From: Conoideocrella luteorostrata | Lineage: Eukaryota; Ascomycota; Sordariomycetes; Hypocreales; Clavicipitaceae | Assembly (NCBI GenBank): GCA_032433595.1 | Contig: JASWJB010000128.1 | Location: forward strand, 46,267-110,266 | Length of the DNA stretch: 64,000 nt | Direction of reading: 5' to 3' | Part shown: piece after piece, positions 1 through 11,564 of the stretch | Numbering within the stretch: position 1 is the stretch's first letter | Layout: every line of letters starts with the position of its first letter | Translations under genes and position numbers: made by a program | The notes under the pieces: generated by a model | Database searches by the model: none | Seen by the model: only the letters and a program-made list of their open reading frames with translations | What the model was told of the DNA's origin: nothing

Positions 1-814
1 TTGTCGCGGAAGATCAGACGAACCGCAATCTAGAGATGTAACTAGAGCTGCTGTCGCGCCTATTGCAACCAATAACCATGCCTTGAGATCCGCCCCGATC
101 GCGAAGAGCTGCATCAGTAGTTCTGATCGTGGCACCTTGATCCACGCCACCTTGGACCCAGACACGCCACCATTCAGGGCCTGGAACTTGCGAGAATTTG
201 CATAAAAATTCCCATGTTTACTTGAGGAAATTCGCCACGGTTGATTTATTTTCAGGACAGTCACACCCTGGTTATCTGATGGAGGCCATGTCTTTGAGAC
301 CAAGAGCTGCATGGAGATCTGGACTAAGTTCCGGGAAATGGGGTAATCAACGGAGGATTATTCCGCATCTTAGCCAAGGGTAAGGGTAAATAGACTCCCA
401 GAGAAAGTTGCTCTGTTAGTGACAGCTCCAATCTCCAGCACATGGCCGTACTAGCCCGAGCAGTTAGTTCATGTATTGAAGCCACAGCTCATCCATCTAT
501 ATCCTGTTTGGCCGAACTTTCCCCAACACTCAGCCAAACGACTGATACTGGAATGATCTGCAGATCAGGTCAATATGCTTGTCATATCCATGTGTATAAT
601 CGTTCATGGATCTTATATATGCTATTGTAGAAATCTTTATTCAGTACTCCTTGCTCTTGTGCCGTCTATCATTCAAATACCCATTCGTGCCCATTCTCTT
701 TCGTTCATCATCTATTCTACACGCTTCATTTCTCATGCCCCTCACCAGTTCATGCATCACCCCAACTCCGTTACACAATCAACAACTTTTAGATATCCTG
801 CAGTGCACAGGCCT
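1..814. other. Left-edge intergenic DNA, no gene called
   Basis: No convincing gene is seen. On the minus strand positions 1-200 are open in two frames, one with a hydrophobic stretch (about AWLLVAIGATAALV), so an exon of a gene lying beyond the left edge is possible, but there is no start or splice support. Positions 600-814 are the likely 3' flank of the phosphoglycerate mutase gene. Confidence 0.5.
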
Positions 815-2751
815 TTACTCGGCACCTCTCTTGAGATCCTTGTCAAGCAGAGAGCTACCAGTCATCTCCTCAGGCTTTGGTAGACCCATAGCGGCGAGTA
901 TGGTGGGCGCCACGTCTCCCAGAACGCCATCAGCCTTCTTAAGGCTCCAGCCTTGGGGGGCATTGGCCATGATTAAGGGGACCTTGTTAGTGGTGTGGCT
1001 GGTCTTGGGCTTGCCGTCCTTAAACTTCATCTCTTCGGCATTGCCATGATCCGCCGTGATGAAAAGGATGTATCCCTCCTTCTTGCAAGACTCGAGGATC
1101 TTTCCGATGGCCTTGTCGGTGGCCTCGCAGCCCACGATGGCGGCCTCGTAGACACCGGTGTGCCCAACCATATCTGGAGGAGCAAAGTTGTTCATGATGA
1201 AGGGGAACTTCTGCTCAGCCAGGCGCTTGCAAACCTGGTCTGCTACGCCATCGGCAGACATTTCAGGCGCCTTGTCGTACGTAGCAACAGACTTGTTGGA
1301 AGGGACAAGATCCTGGTCTTGATCACGGGTTTCTAGAGGGTACGCCTTCTCGACACCGCCATTGAAAAAGAAGGTAACGTGAGCATATTTCTCCGTCTCG
1401 GCAATATGAACTTGCTCGACATTTTGCTTGCCTAGCCACTCGGCCAAAACGTTGTCCATGCGCTGAGGCTCAAATGCAACCTCGAAGGGGTAATCCGTCT
1501 TGTATGTGGTCATGGTGACAAGCTTGTTGATCTCGGGGTAGTTAAAGTCGGGAAGGACGGATCGGTCGACATCACCTAGCAGCTGAGTGATCTGTCGAAC
1601 ACGGTCAGAGCGATAGTTGAAAAAGAAAACAGTGTCATCATCTAAAAGAGCATTATTAGCGTCTTGAGTTTGGTAAGTCTTGAGTTTCTTCACAGGTTAT
1701 CTCACTCTTGATTCTGGACTCATCACCCCCCACAATGATGGGAGTTAGGAACTCGTCACGATCCTTATCTCCGCCACGTTCATATCGAGCCTTGACGGTA
1801 GCAACCGGGTCGTCGCTAGACTCGCCCTCGCCATGACAAATACCCTTCAGGGCAATCTCAACACGCTCCCATCGCTTGTCGCGGTCCATGGCGAAATATC
1901 GACCGACGACAGTAGCTATCTCTCCAATGCCGACCTCCTTGATGTAGTCGACGAGTTCTTGCATGTAACCAGCACCGGACTTAGGGTCGGTATCACGGCC
2001 GTCACCAAAAAAGTGAATGAAAACCTTGGAGACTTTGTACTCCTTGGCGGCCCTCAGAAGAGCATAAAGATGCTCTTGCTTGGAGTGCTACATATTTCTC
2101 TTGTCAGTCTGTTTGTTGGGAACATGATCGCATTTCTATCAACTTACGACACCACCATGAGAAACAAGACCACACAGATGTAAGCGGCCATTGCCGGCCG
2201 CAGCACTCTGGAAGGTCTTCTTGATGACTTCATTGTCATTTAATTGGTTCTTCTTGATAATCTGATCAATGCGGACAACATCCTGCCACACAACGCGACC
2301 AGCGCCAATGTTCAAGTGGCCGACTTCGGAGTTGCCCATGAGGCCTTCAGGCAGACCAACTGCCAGGGACGAAGCCTCCAACTCGGTAAAACCATCTGCA
2401 TTATTCGAGAGCTCGTCCATCACAGGGGTCTTGGCGTTCGTAATGGCATCGCCATCCTTGGGAGAATCTTCGGAGGGAATACCCCACCCATCAATGACGA
2501 CTGAAGGTGCGCAAGAGTAAGAGGATTAGCCACCCGAGCTCCAGGTATACCAAAACATAACAAATAAAGAGGATATAGTCAAGTTGCCCGCCCGCTTTCT
2601 GTTTGAGGGGCTTTGGCGCTGTCGATTGCACGCGGCAAGGTGACGAGCGAGCAGAAGAGTCTCGGGGAGAAGCTCCCAGGCGGGGCAAAGGTTTGAAGAG
2701 ATCTGGAGAGGACGACGTACTGAGGCAGGCCTTTTGTTCGGTCTTCGACAT
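815..2751 (-). CDS. 2,3-bisphosphoglycerate-independent phosphoglycerate mutase
   Basis: Interconverts 3-phosphoglycerate and 2-phosphoglycerate in cytosolic glycolysis and gluconeogenesis, using two Mn ions and a phosphoserine intermediate. Four exons are inferred: 2751-2721, 2500-2148, 2087-1706 and 1641-815, giving 530 residues, near the usual family length of 510-530. The first exon encodes only MSKTEQKACL plus one base and continues as IVIDGWG, the metal-binding N-terminal motif of the alkaline phosphatase superfamily. The nucleophilic serine lies in GLMGNSEVGHLNIGAGR, about residue 68. Further family blocks are HFFGDGRDTDP, GRYFAMDRDKRWER, FFFNYRSDR, NFAPPDMVGHTG and TADHGNAEEM. Donors are GTACGT, GTAAGT and GTGAGA. 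It is divergent from MED9, with 475 bp between the two starts. Only the exact acceptor of the last intron is slightly uncertain. Confidence 0.96.
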
Positions 2752-3226
2752 GATGAACGTAGGTAGATGTTATTATGACGAGATTGACGAAAGGCGAATT
2801 TACTTTTTTTCAGGTACGAGGTGTATGCTCAATTGGCTTGAGCTTGAAAGAGGAGAGTGAGTGAATTTGTTGAAGAACTGTAAACAGACAGTTGATGGTG
2901 GGGTGCTGTTTTACCTACAACTGCATATGTCATACGGAGTAGTTAGGCTGCGGATGGAAATGCTGAGCTGTCATTCACACTGTGTTAATCTACCAAGGAG
3001 GCCAGCAATTGATACAGTTTCTATCCTTATCTAACACCGTCCTCATGGCAAAGGCCCGATATGCTGATAAGCTCCACCTGCAAAACACCATGTGCCACAG
3101 ACCAGCCAACTTTCGCGCGCATGCACGAGCTTGGGTGTTGATTCGCTACTTGACTCGCAATTTCATGACTCTCTGCCTGCATTGGCTCCTTTTTCTGCCC
3201 TTGCTCACCATCTCACCTCGTCGACA
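2752..3226. promoter_or_regulatory. Divergent promoter region, phosphoglycerate mutase / MED9
   Basis: The region separates two divergent start codons and must carry both promoters. It holds one exact TACGGAGTA motif at 2933-2941. No other defined site was recognised. Confidence 0.5.
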
Positions 3227-3643
3227 ATGGCGGCAGAACAACATCCGCTCGCTCTACCGGCCACCCTCTCACCGGACGACCTCGATGCACTATCGGAGCT
3301 GTCAATAGTCCTTGCCAAAGTTCGAGCCGGCATACAGTCATCAAATGGTATCTTAACCGGTAGTGGTGCAACGCCTGGTGGTGCCGCCACTCAAGGGCAA
3401 CAATTGTCCTTTAAAGATGTCCCTGGCGCAACCGATGGCTTGAAGCACAAGCTCCAACATGCTCAAGCGCAAGTTCGTGCTTTGCCCGACATGGACCGTT
3501 CAATCGAAGAACAAGATCGCGAAATAAGGGACCTCGAAGCTCGGATTGAGAAACAGCGCGCTCTTTTGGAGAGGCTACGCGAGAGAGGACTTAGATTCGG
3601 CAAAGAGGACGCTGCGGTTTGCGGCGACAAAATGGATACTTGA
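3227..3643 (+). CDS. MED9: Mediator complex subunit 9 (MED9/Cse2 family)
   Basis: Predicted subunit of the middle module of Mediator, the nuclear coactivator bridging transcription factors and RNA polymerase II. The chosen ATG begins MAAEQHPLALPATLSP; the frame is open further upstream, but that part has no family resemblance. The protein has 138 residues and no intron. An N-terminal helix (LDALSELSIVLAKVRAGIQSS) is followed by a Gly/Ala-rich linker, the block LSFKDVPGATDGLKHKLQHA and a C-terminal coiled coil (RSIEEQDREIRDLEARIEKQ). This is the arrangement I know for filamentous-fungal MED9. The last few residues (GKEDAAVCGDKMDT) are less typical. The gene converges with the TBCC gene, with 212 bp between stops. 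Confidence 0.85.
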   Translation: MAAEQHPLALPATLSPDDLDALSELSIVLAKVRAGIQSSNGILTGSGATPGGAATQGQQLSFKDVPGATDGLKHKLQHAQAQVRALPDMDRSIEEQDREIRDLEARIEKQRALLERLRERGLRFGKEDAAVCGDKMDT

Positions 3644-3855
3644 ATTATCGAGATTACACAATATTTGTTGGTTGTTATTGTTCATGGCATGGGCGTTCGA
3701 AGAAAATCTACAGGGCATGTCGAGTTTTACGTGGGAAATAGCGTTATAGGACACAAGATACCATTACTTATAATTGAAGTTTATTGCGTACATTAATATG
3801 CTCTCTGCTTACAAGAGCGCAGCCAACCTCTTCGAAATGCACAAGTCCTCAATAC

Positions 3856-5169
3856 CTAGCGACAGGGTATACCGACCTTCTTTAGAGTTTCCTCGACGCT
3901 CATACCTGGCTGCCCCGGCACGACCTTGGTCCAGATGGTGTTGTCCAAAACCTCGGTATCCGATAGAGTTGTCCAGTTGGGGCTCTGGCCAGCCTTGAGC
4001 CACTTGAAGTCATCGACCTGATTCCACTGATTCTCCCTCCCGGACTCGTCATTAATCGACTGAGAATCGAAGTCAGTAACCGACCAATGAGGCCTGCAGA
4101 GCATAACCTACATAGCATTCGGGCAAAGGTGCGAAACGCATGCCTGTACAGTCCTCAATGATGGGATGGCTAGTGCAATGTAGATAGATGTCTACATTCT
4201 TGCACTCATGGATACGCACTTGCCGAGCCGTAACCACAATTATACTATCGGATACACCAGTGATGTGAACAGGTCCGTCAACATGGCCGGCAATGACGAG
4301 ACTATGAGAGATGTCTCTCAGCGCCAGGCCCGGGAACGGTCGGCCTTGAGCCGTAGGAACGGACATGTCAACAACGCAGCACTTCAGATCGGTCAAGCTA
4401 CCTGACGCAGTGGCCCGAGCAGCTGACGATGGAAGTATGATGTGAAGATTGGACTGATTTGAAATGCCGATATTTTTTGCCGCGGAGAAACTGGGCTTCC
4501 GGATAAACTGTGTGCTTGGCTTGGAAAGCTCGGCATTATAGTCTCTAGTTGCACCAGTGGCAGGAAGATCGCTGACTGTGTCCTCACTCTCAATTGCTTC
4601 TTGATTTTCTTCGCCTTTGTAATTTTGCGCATTTCTGGACAGACTCCCTGGATGAAGGCGGGGGTCGTTTTCTGGCGCTCCCATGTCTACGTGTGCTTTG
4701 ATGCTGGATCGTCTGAATTGGAAGCGTGATCTGGGTGTAACTCTGGCAATAGTTTCGTTCAGCTTGTCTTGCAGCCCTTTTATAGACTATTTATAGTATC
4801 AGCTACTTCTTGTCTTGATAGGATGTCTCCATTAGGATTGGAAGAGCCAAAACGACTAGGTGCCAAGACGATATCACTGACATCTGAATATTGTTTCCGA
4901 TCATAAGATGGAGTAAACTCCGCAGCGTCTGAAACCTCATGCTGAAGCTTACTGATGGCGGCGAGAACATGGTCGATGGCTTCTTGACGTTCTCCGGCGA
5001 TGGATGAAACAGACTCGATTTGATCAATCAGATCCTGAAGTTCTACATCACGCCGATTCACATCGTATGAGCTTTCAACAGCTTGTAAATGGAGCAATGC
5101 TGAGTAGCTAGAGAACTCACCTGCCACGCTATCCAGAAAGTGACGGTAGAACTTTTGTTTTGGGTCCAT
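3856..5169 (-). CDS. Tubulin-specific chaperone C (tubulin-folding cofactor C)
   Basis: Cofactor C acts in the last step of tubulin heterodimer assembly by stimulating GTP hydrolysis on beta-tubulin in the cofactor supercomplex. Four exons are inferred: 5169-5121, 5042-4882, 4786-4112 and 4059-3856, giving 362 residues. An N-terminal helical domain (FYRHFLDSVAELQDLIDQIE, then GERQEAIDHVLAAI) precedes a low-complexity linker and the C-CAP beta-helix domain from about residue 185. The arginine-finger motif QVRIHECKN is intact, with the catalytic Arg at about residue 261. The end, ENQWNQVDDFKWL, is typical of the family. The first intron (5043-5120, 78 nt) is in frame and free of stops, so it could be mistaken for coding; removing it restores a family-like helix. 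Confidence 0.94.
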
Positions 5170-5878
5170 GGTTGAGAATGTACCAAGTTGTTACCAGCCG
5201 ATGATTGTAGGCTAGACAGTTTGAACGGTGATAATATGACATGAGATGGAGTTCTAGGGTTCCTGCCTAAGTGCAGCTCACGAGACCAAAATGACGACAA
5301 CCCCTCAGCTTAGCTTCACTTTGTCTTTTTTGTCGGGGCACGAGCTATGTGAAGTCAGGACGTCACGTCACGAAGCTGAGATGTGGCAAGAGCACAATCA
5401 ATCCATTGCACGATAGGCAATAAAAGGAAAGAAGCGTGCTTCGGCACTCCAGGTTGTCGTCTAGGCTCATCGGAGCGAACCCCACATTCGGTGGGCGGCA
5501 TTGACGTCTTGACGTTGTAGCTCAACTGCCCGAAAAGAGGGGTTATGGTGTGCAAGAAGCGGGATGGGACGGGGTCGTGTGTTTTGGGCGGAATGTGCGT
5601 GGCTTGGCGTGGCGTCGGACGGCAAAGATTTAATGTTTAAAATTTATTGAGTGGTTAGGTCGGTCGTCTTGGGATGGGATCCGGGTGTTCTACAAAACCA
5701 CGTTGTCCGGCGTACACACTTCGTTGCCAGTTGCGAAAGATCATGCTTGACATGCATGGAGAGTTGTGCCTAGGTCTTTAACAAAGTTTGCATAACAGAC
5801 TAATGAAAATAATTGTTTGGATATATTTGTGTTTGGTAAGTTTTGTCAATTGATTGTCTGTTGCTCTAAAGGTCTATG
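5170..5878. other. Intergenic, TBCC promoter side and GPI1 3' flank
   Basis: No gene is seen. The part next to 5170 is the promoter side of the minus-strand TBCC gene; the part next to 5878 lies downstream of GPI1. No RNA gene or repeat was recognised. Confidence 0.6.
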
Positions 5879-8298
5879 TCAATGGTATGACCTAGTTCGC
5901 CAATTACCGGACATCCTTTTACCGCCATTCGGTAGAGGTGGTATGATCGGTAATTGAAATTGCTTCTTTTGCGGCAGCTCTACATTTACTGCTCGCCACA
6001 TCTCCCACACCGTTCCTCGTCTTGCTGGGAGCATGCTATATTGTAGACTGTATAGGTTCTTGCGGTTAATTGGAGGGACAAACTGGCCTGTTAGAAGGCA
6101 CAACAATACGCGAGGCGAGAGGTAGTGCTTTCGGATGCGTTGCGCCATTTGGGAGTATTGGTGGAACATGGCGCTGAAACTTAACGGAATTGACTATAGC
6201 AGACCTTGTCAGTAAGACAACATCCAAGGATAGTAATAATGCCCTATCATTCTACATATGGTGGGAAATTCGCTACCTTGAGGTAAATGATGGAGGTCGG
6301 AGTCTCGTTAGTGATATTAATGTCGGTAGCTCTATAATCTTGGGTATCACGAAGCTCAAAACGAATGCCGCCTGTTGCTTTGTGGTTAACTATACAGGAA
6401 TACAGGGGTTCGCTTAGTCGGCAACTGGGACAATTGCTCTTACCAGGCAACCTTCTCTCGTCCTTCACCCGCAGCATGACGGCAAATAACGGAAAGTGAT
6501 TCAAACAGGAGAGCAGAGTATCAAACCCAGCCTTCATAGATATTATAATCATCCTTGCGATGGCAAAGTTAAGGTAGAAAACGACCACCGTCGGAAGAAG
6601 GAAGAAGAGAAGAGTGAATAGAATGGTGCCAACGAGTAACTGGTCCAGGTCATAGTCGCATGAATCAATACGATTGCGAAGCACATTGTGCTTCTTGCCT
6701 CGAAATAGATGAAAAAGAGATTGGAGTATCGTCAGCTGCCAATGGTAGATACGTGCGGAGGCCAGATAGAAAGAGTAGATATGCAAGGTTAACGCTGATA
6801 GAAGATCTGAGCACAGGGCAATTGGCATGCTGGCACCCGCAAAAGAAGTAAATCCAATGAACCACACAATATTTGGCAATATGGGATGCAGTGTTTCTAT
6901 GCAGCCTGTACGAGTTAGTTAGCCGAAGTTCAATGCTGTGAAGGGATAGCGTCGGGTGATAGCGTACTTGACCAGTAGTCAATGACCCAAAGGAACAATT
7001 CACCCAGAAAGTCTGCCAGCTCGCTGTTGAGCTTCAAACCAGCTGGCCAACCCATCAGCCACGAGATGCTTCGTTGAAGAGCCTCTACAGTGTAAATCCT
7101 CAGGAGATCTCCCATCCGCGACGCCACCCAATCTGCATGCTCGATTATGTACGAACCAAGGGCCATGCCAATGATCATATCGTTGGCGACAAGCCAGAGA
7201 CTATTGTAAAAGCGAATATATTCAGGATGGCTTGTTGTAACACTTGCCCAGTTCATTTTCCTCTGTCGCAATGTTGCGTACTGCATTGGCCAGTAACAGA
7301 ATTGTTGAAGACGAATTTCGATTTGTTGAGCGGTAGCCGATACGTCCTTCAACGCGGCATATCTTGGCTTGATACGCAACTCCAAAAGAACAAGGAGCAT
7401 TTCCGCCGCCATTCGGTGACCCATGAGAAACAATATGAAGATCCTACGTATGATGGGGAACAGATAGACAGCAAAGAATGCCCACAATTGTCCGATGACG
7501 TAGTTCCTCATGGTTGAGGCGGATTCTATAACTTGCTCAGATACACTGAGACTTCGCTTCGGCCGTGGCCCGAGCCTCCCCACATTCTTTTGCAGCGTCT
7601 GTTCCAATTCCCAAGACCAGTTGACTTGATTAATGATCTTACGCAAGGCTTTGTCTCTTGCCGATGGCACTCGATTTGCAATACTATGTTGCTTGAGCTT
7701 CTCGACAAGCTTCTGTCTGCTTTCTTTCGCAGCTCTTTCCTGCCGTTCGATTGCATCTTCTGGTCCGTCGATTCTGCCGTCGTCCGTCACAGACCCCTTG
7801 TCTCCGAGTGCCAGCGCGATTGGTGCCAAGGATATGTATTGCATGCGCTTGGGCTGGGGTCTGTCATACAAAATAAGTTGTATACTCAACGCCTTGGCAC
7901 AATTGATGGTTGGAGTTCGCGAAGATTGGTTAATGGTGGCGCAAACCCACGACGGATCGACAGCTTCTGGCTGTGTCGCATTGGATACACCCAGCACGTG
8001 CATTGATGAATGCCCACAGAGATCGTATATTCGACCGGGAGAGTGCGAGGCACTTCTGAAAAAGGTGCCCACTTTCAGGTGGTATTCGACCTCTCGAGCC
8101 TGGAGGGTGTTAGCCTTTGAAGACCATGAGCTGGGATCTAATGTGACATTATGAAGTACTGACTTCTACGTCATCCAGGATGGCGACAACGAAAACATCC
8201 AGCGTAGAATTTCTCCAACCAACTACCACACCAGGACGATCGGACCTGCGAATGTCCGTCGGCCAGAACACTCGCATCAGCCCATCATGTTCTACCAT
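5879..8298 (-). CDS. GPI1: GPI1, phosphatidylinositol N-acetylglucosaminyltransferase subunit (PIG-Q family)
   Basis: Subunit of the ER membrane GPI-GlcNAc transferase, which transfers GlcNAc to phosphatidylinositol in the first step of GPI-anchor synthesis; PIG-Q proteins stabilise the complex. Four exons are inferred: 8298-8164, 8099-6968, 6905-6277 and 6193-5879, giving 736 residues. The start MVEHDGLMRVFWPTD is the usual beginning of fungal Gpi1. Multiple membrane segments run through the C-terminal half, for example LWAFFAVYLFPIIRRIFILFL and LLVGTILFTLLFFLLPTVVV. The signature NHFPLFAVMLRVKDERRLPG and the final GQFVPPINRKNLYSLQYSMLP block are present. Introns are 64, 62 and 83 nt. The ATG lies only 36 bp after the stop of the small membrane-protein gene upstream, which suggests shared transcription. 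Confidence 0.95.
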
Positions 8299-8334
8299 GA
8301 CCAGCAGCGGCCAACGTAGGAGTCGGGAGTTTGT

Positions 8335-8786
8335 TTAGAAGGAACCGCGCCGTCTCAGCTGCTCCCGGGCAGACACTCCGATTCCAGGGGCCCGTGGGTG
8401 CTATTAATTGGTCGTATGTCAGTGTCCCGTCTTTTACGCATATGATTGAAATGGTTGCAGACATACCAGGTATGTCTCCTTTTGCGCAATCCAAACGACC
8501 GGTAGGAATATGACGAGGAAAAGTGCAGTTAAGGCAATGACGCCTTTGGCAGCGCGAATCTATAATGATCATGTCAGAGCAGGCTTATCACTTTGAAACC
8601 CGAGAAAGTAATAGACAAAATAAACATAGTTCCCCCGCGATGGAGGGGATAGGTATTCGGGCATACCACAACACCGTATTCGGCAGCAAATATGGCAAGC
8701 TCATAGAGTCGCGTAACGAGATCCCACCGCGCAGTAATGTAGCCAGCTACGAAGATGCCAAGGGTGAGGATAGAAAATGGGTGCAT
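8335..8786 (-). CDS. Small two-transmembrane-segment protein, function unknown
   Basis: A 92-residue protein is inferred from three exons: 8786-8667, 8559-8467 and 8400-8335. Donors are GTATGC and GTATGT, acceptors TATAG and AATAG, and the total is in frame. It starts MHPFSILTLGIFVAGYI, a membrane segment or signal anchor. An amphipathic stretch (RWDLVTRLYELAIFAAEYGVV) and a second membrane segment (GVIALTALFLVIFLPVVW) follow, then a basic tail ending REQLRRRGSF. I do not recognise the family with certainty. The same-strand position 36 bp upstream of GPI1 raises the possibility of a role in the same ER complex, whose small subunits (Eri1/PIG-Y) also have two membrane segments; this is inference from size and position only. 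No ORF upstream of 8786 joins it convincingly. Confidence 0.68.
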
Positions 8787-10258
8787 AGAGCGTTACTTTC
8801 TCTGGCCGCGCATGCCGCTAGACACGCCAGATACGTCAAGTTGGGAGCTATGATCTGGTCGCGAGGCTGACAAACGGTTCTTCGGAGCCAAGCTTTCTTG
8901 GCAAGCTTCAAGCGGCAGTCTTCGTGAGGAAGAAGGAGAGCAGGTTGGACGTGAACTCGCGCACAATGATATCCTGGTGTATGATGCAATGTCGATGGCG
9001 TAGACGGCAGTCCAGAGTTGTGAGAATGTTGATAATGCTGCGGTTTGCTTGCATCTCCTGCCAGCTTGTGGATTCTCAGATGGCACATCATCCATGTCGC
9101 GCCGATGGGATTTAGAGGTGGGGCGACTAGTTAGCTCCTGAAACGCCACAGCTACAGTTGCGGTCCGGAGCAACTACTCCTTACTCTGGTCTCACTCCGC
9201 ATTTACCTTGATTCTTCCCAGCCTCACGTTGGTTCAATCGCGTGGCAGAATTCGGTGAAACGAGTCTGTGTTCGCCGCAACTTGCAACTATAATTCGCTG
9301 CATCGTTGAAGTCAAATCGTGTAGTATAAAATGAGAGAAATCCCTATCCGGAGCCGTTACGCCTGCAGTGATCAATTATAGTGCAACGAAAGGCAAACAC
9401 CAACCAGACAGGAGAGGAAAAGAGAATACAGGGCTTACGATTAATACCCAAGCCAACTGCTCCAACACAGCAGGTGAGGGCCTTTGGCCGAATGACCGAC
9501 GATCCTGCACTAAAAGCCCGTGGCGCTCCAGCTTCTCGTAAAGCTCAAAATGCTCACGGGTGCAACGAATCCGAAGCCCCAGAAGAGGATATTAGGCTAA
9601 TGCAAATGGCTTCGTCGGAGAAAAAAAAGAACAGTTTTGTTTCTTTCCCGGGAGGGATTTGTATACTTATGGAAAATAAAATTATTAATTTACTTAATAA
9701 TATTTACTATTATCTTATTTTAATTATAGATAAAGTACTCCGTATAGATAAAGTATAGATGGTACATTTTCTCAGGTACTACGGAGTATACTAGCTATAT
9801 TTTGTGATTGTTTTTTGCCGCCTAAGCGCCGACTTGCTGGTCCCGTTTGTTTTTGCTGATCAGCACTACCATAGGTGGTAGGGCGTGGCACGTATCTATT
9901 GTACAATTATAAACTTGCTCGTCGGTGCGCTGTCATCCATTCCAGTCACTGGCTGGTCCCTCATCTGCAAGGTGGTAAGCGCTCTAACGAAGACGGTGGT
10001 CGAGACATGCATGGATCACTTGATGGCTGATTTACGACTCAATAGCCTGAACAACCACCAATTGATCCACTTGAGCATAACCGCCTTTATTAAAGCGCCA
10101 CCTCGCCTTGTGATATACGGACCAACACTCCGTACCAAACCGCATATTTATCAAGACCGTACTCTTTGTCATTGTCATCCATAATCAGCTCACTGTTTCA
10201 TCTCGGACTCGTGCTCACTTGCAGGCCCAATCTCTCATCGTCGTTAACACCTTAAAAC
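8787..10258. other. Intergenic, AT-rich patch with two 9-mer motifs and one dispersed element
   Basis: No gene is called. Minus-strand frames at 8790-9120 are open but are not supported by splice signals or recognisable motifs. 9655-9760 is strongly AT-rich. Exact TACTCCGTA/TACGGAGTA motifs lie at 9736-9744 and 9780-9788. A dispersed element lies at 9828-9892. The last few hundred bases are the aldose epimerase promoter. Confidence 0.55.
9828..9892. repeat. Dispersed palindrome-centred element, copy 1
   Basis: It begins GCCGACTTGCTGGTC, contains the imperfect palindrome CTACCATAGGTGGTAG and ends GTGGCACG. A related copy lies at 14478-14540. Both copies sit next to AT-rich DNA. Differences between the copies include several C/T and G/A changes. 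Origin is unknown; a short transposon relic or a structured transcript end are possible. Confidence 0.6.
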
Positions 10259-11281
10259 ATGGCCGACGCACCCTTTTCTTTCCTCCCTCTCGGAGCCATC
10301 ATCCAAACTTTCAAAGTCAAGGACACGAACATCGTTCTCGGGTTTCCCACCCAGGAGCAGTATGTAAAATACAACACACCATTCTTCGGCGAGACCATTG
10401 GCCGTGTTGCCAACCGCATTAAAGGCGCTCAGCTGGACAGCGTCAACGGAAAGACGTATCCCTTGGCTGCTAACAACGGCCCGAACACCTTGCACGGTGG
10501 CAACGTCGGCTGGGGCAAGCGCATCTGGAAGGGCCCAACACCAGTGGGCATCAAACAAGTACCTGGGCTCGAAAATCTCCTGGGTGGCGAGAGCGTCGTG
10601 TTCACGTTTACGAGTGAGGACGGCGATGAGGGCTTTCCTGGCAGAGTTGACGCGAAAGTCACTTACACGACGGGTACCCAAACCCGGGACGGCAAGGAAG
10701 TCCTTGTTCTCGTAATCGAGTACGAGGCCAAACTGGTAGACGGCGCTGATGAAACGCCTATCAACTTGACCAATCACTCGTACTTTAACCTCTCTGGAGA
10801 TGCCACAGTCGATGGCACAGTCGTGACGCTGTCTTCCAAGCATCAATTGCCCAACGATGAACAGTCCATTCCTACCGGGCCGCCAATCCCCCATGCCAGT
10901 ATTGATACGACGACGCCTTTCACTCTCACGGCAACAGAGCCGCAAATCGATAATTGCTTTACCAAGGTTACGGACCCGGCATCCGTGCCGATTGATACCC
11001 GCTCACAGCCACTTACGTGTGACTTGGCGGCAAGTCACTCCAAGACTGGCATTCACCTAGAGGTTTTGAGCACAGAGCCATCTTTCCAGTTTTACACCGG
11101 CGATTTTACGAATGTTCCTGCTGTGGAGGGTGCCAGCACAAAGGGCGGACGCAGTGCATTCTGCTGTGAGCCCGGACGATGGGTCAACGCGGTCAACGTT
11201 CCTGATTGGAGGAGTATGACTATGCTCAAGAAGGGAGAGACGTATGGAAGCAGGATCGTGTACAAGGCTTGGTCTGACTAG
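10259..11281 (+). CDS. Aldose 1-epimerase (galactose mutarotase)
   Basis: Predicted to interconvert the alpha and beta anomers of aldohexoses such as galactose and glucose in the cytosol, feeding the Leloir pathway. The intronless frame encodes 340 residues, the family norm. Seen motifs are the early NRI (GRVANRIKGAQ), the substrate-binding TLHGGNVGWGKRIW, the catalytic-histidine block NLTNHSYFNLSG, and the C-terminal FQFYTGDFTN and FCCEPGRWVNAVN; the conserved Glu of that last block is the expected catalytic base. The first ATG starts MADAPFSFLPLGAIIQTF, which matches the family start. No signal peptide is seen. It converges with the DEK_C-type gene; a pentose- or other sugar-specific epimerase is a less likely alternative. 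Confidence 0.94.
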   Translation: MADAPFSFLPLGAIIQTFKVKDTNIVLGFPTQEQYVKYNTPFFGETIGRVANRIKGAQLDSVNGKTYPLAANNGPNTLHGGNVGWGKRIWKGPTPVGIKQVPGLENLLGGESVVFTFTSEDGDEGFPGRVDAKVTYTTGTQTRDGKEVLVLVIEYEAKLVDGADETPINLTNHSYFNLSGDATVDGTVVTLSSKHQLPNDEQSIPTGPPIPHASIDTTTPFTLTATEPQIDNCFTKVTDPASVPIDTRSQPLTCDLAASHSKTGIHLEVLSTEPSFQFYTGDFTNVPAVEGASTKGGRSAFCCEPGRWVNAVNVPDWRSMTMLKKGETYGSRIVYKAWSD

Positions 11282-11564
11282 AGGCTGTCATTGGATCAGT
11301 AGATTTTTGGGTAATAAATATTGTTTTACAAAACTGCACTCCGTATCTAAGCCGGAAACAGGTATCCCAGCTTACACGATAATCTCCCTGTCGCATCAAA
11401 TTCCAAAGCCTTGGCCACCTCCCCCCCAAACAGAATATCAAGAATGTACAAGCAACTCATCCAAATCCCTGTCTCATACTCATGAACCTTCATCAAAAGA
11501 CTGCCACCAACGCCCTTCCGAAATTTCATTGCCAGCCATGAATAAATTGCAGCGGCGTGAAGCC

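Noticed and set aside
8285..8572. Open frame whose stop overlaps the GPI1 start codon
   Set aside because: The frame past 8335 is not the spliced frame. Joining the exons in phase ends the small protein at 8335, which removes the apparent overlap.
8793..9173. Minus-strand open frame beginning MDDVPSENPQAGRR upstream of the small membrane protein
   Set aside because: It ends at a stop just before 8786, in the same frame as the small protein, and no intron with matching phase joins the two. No family features.
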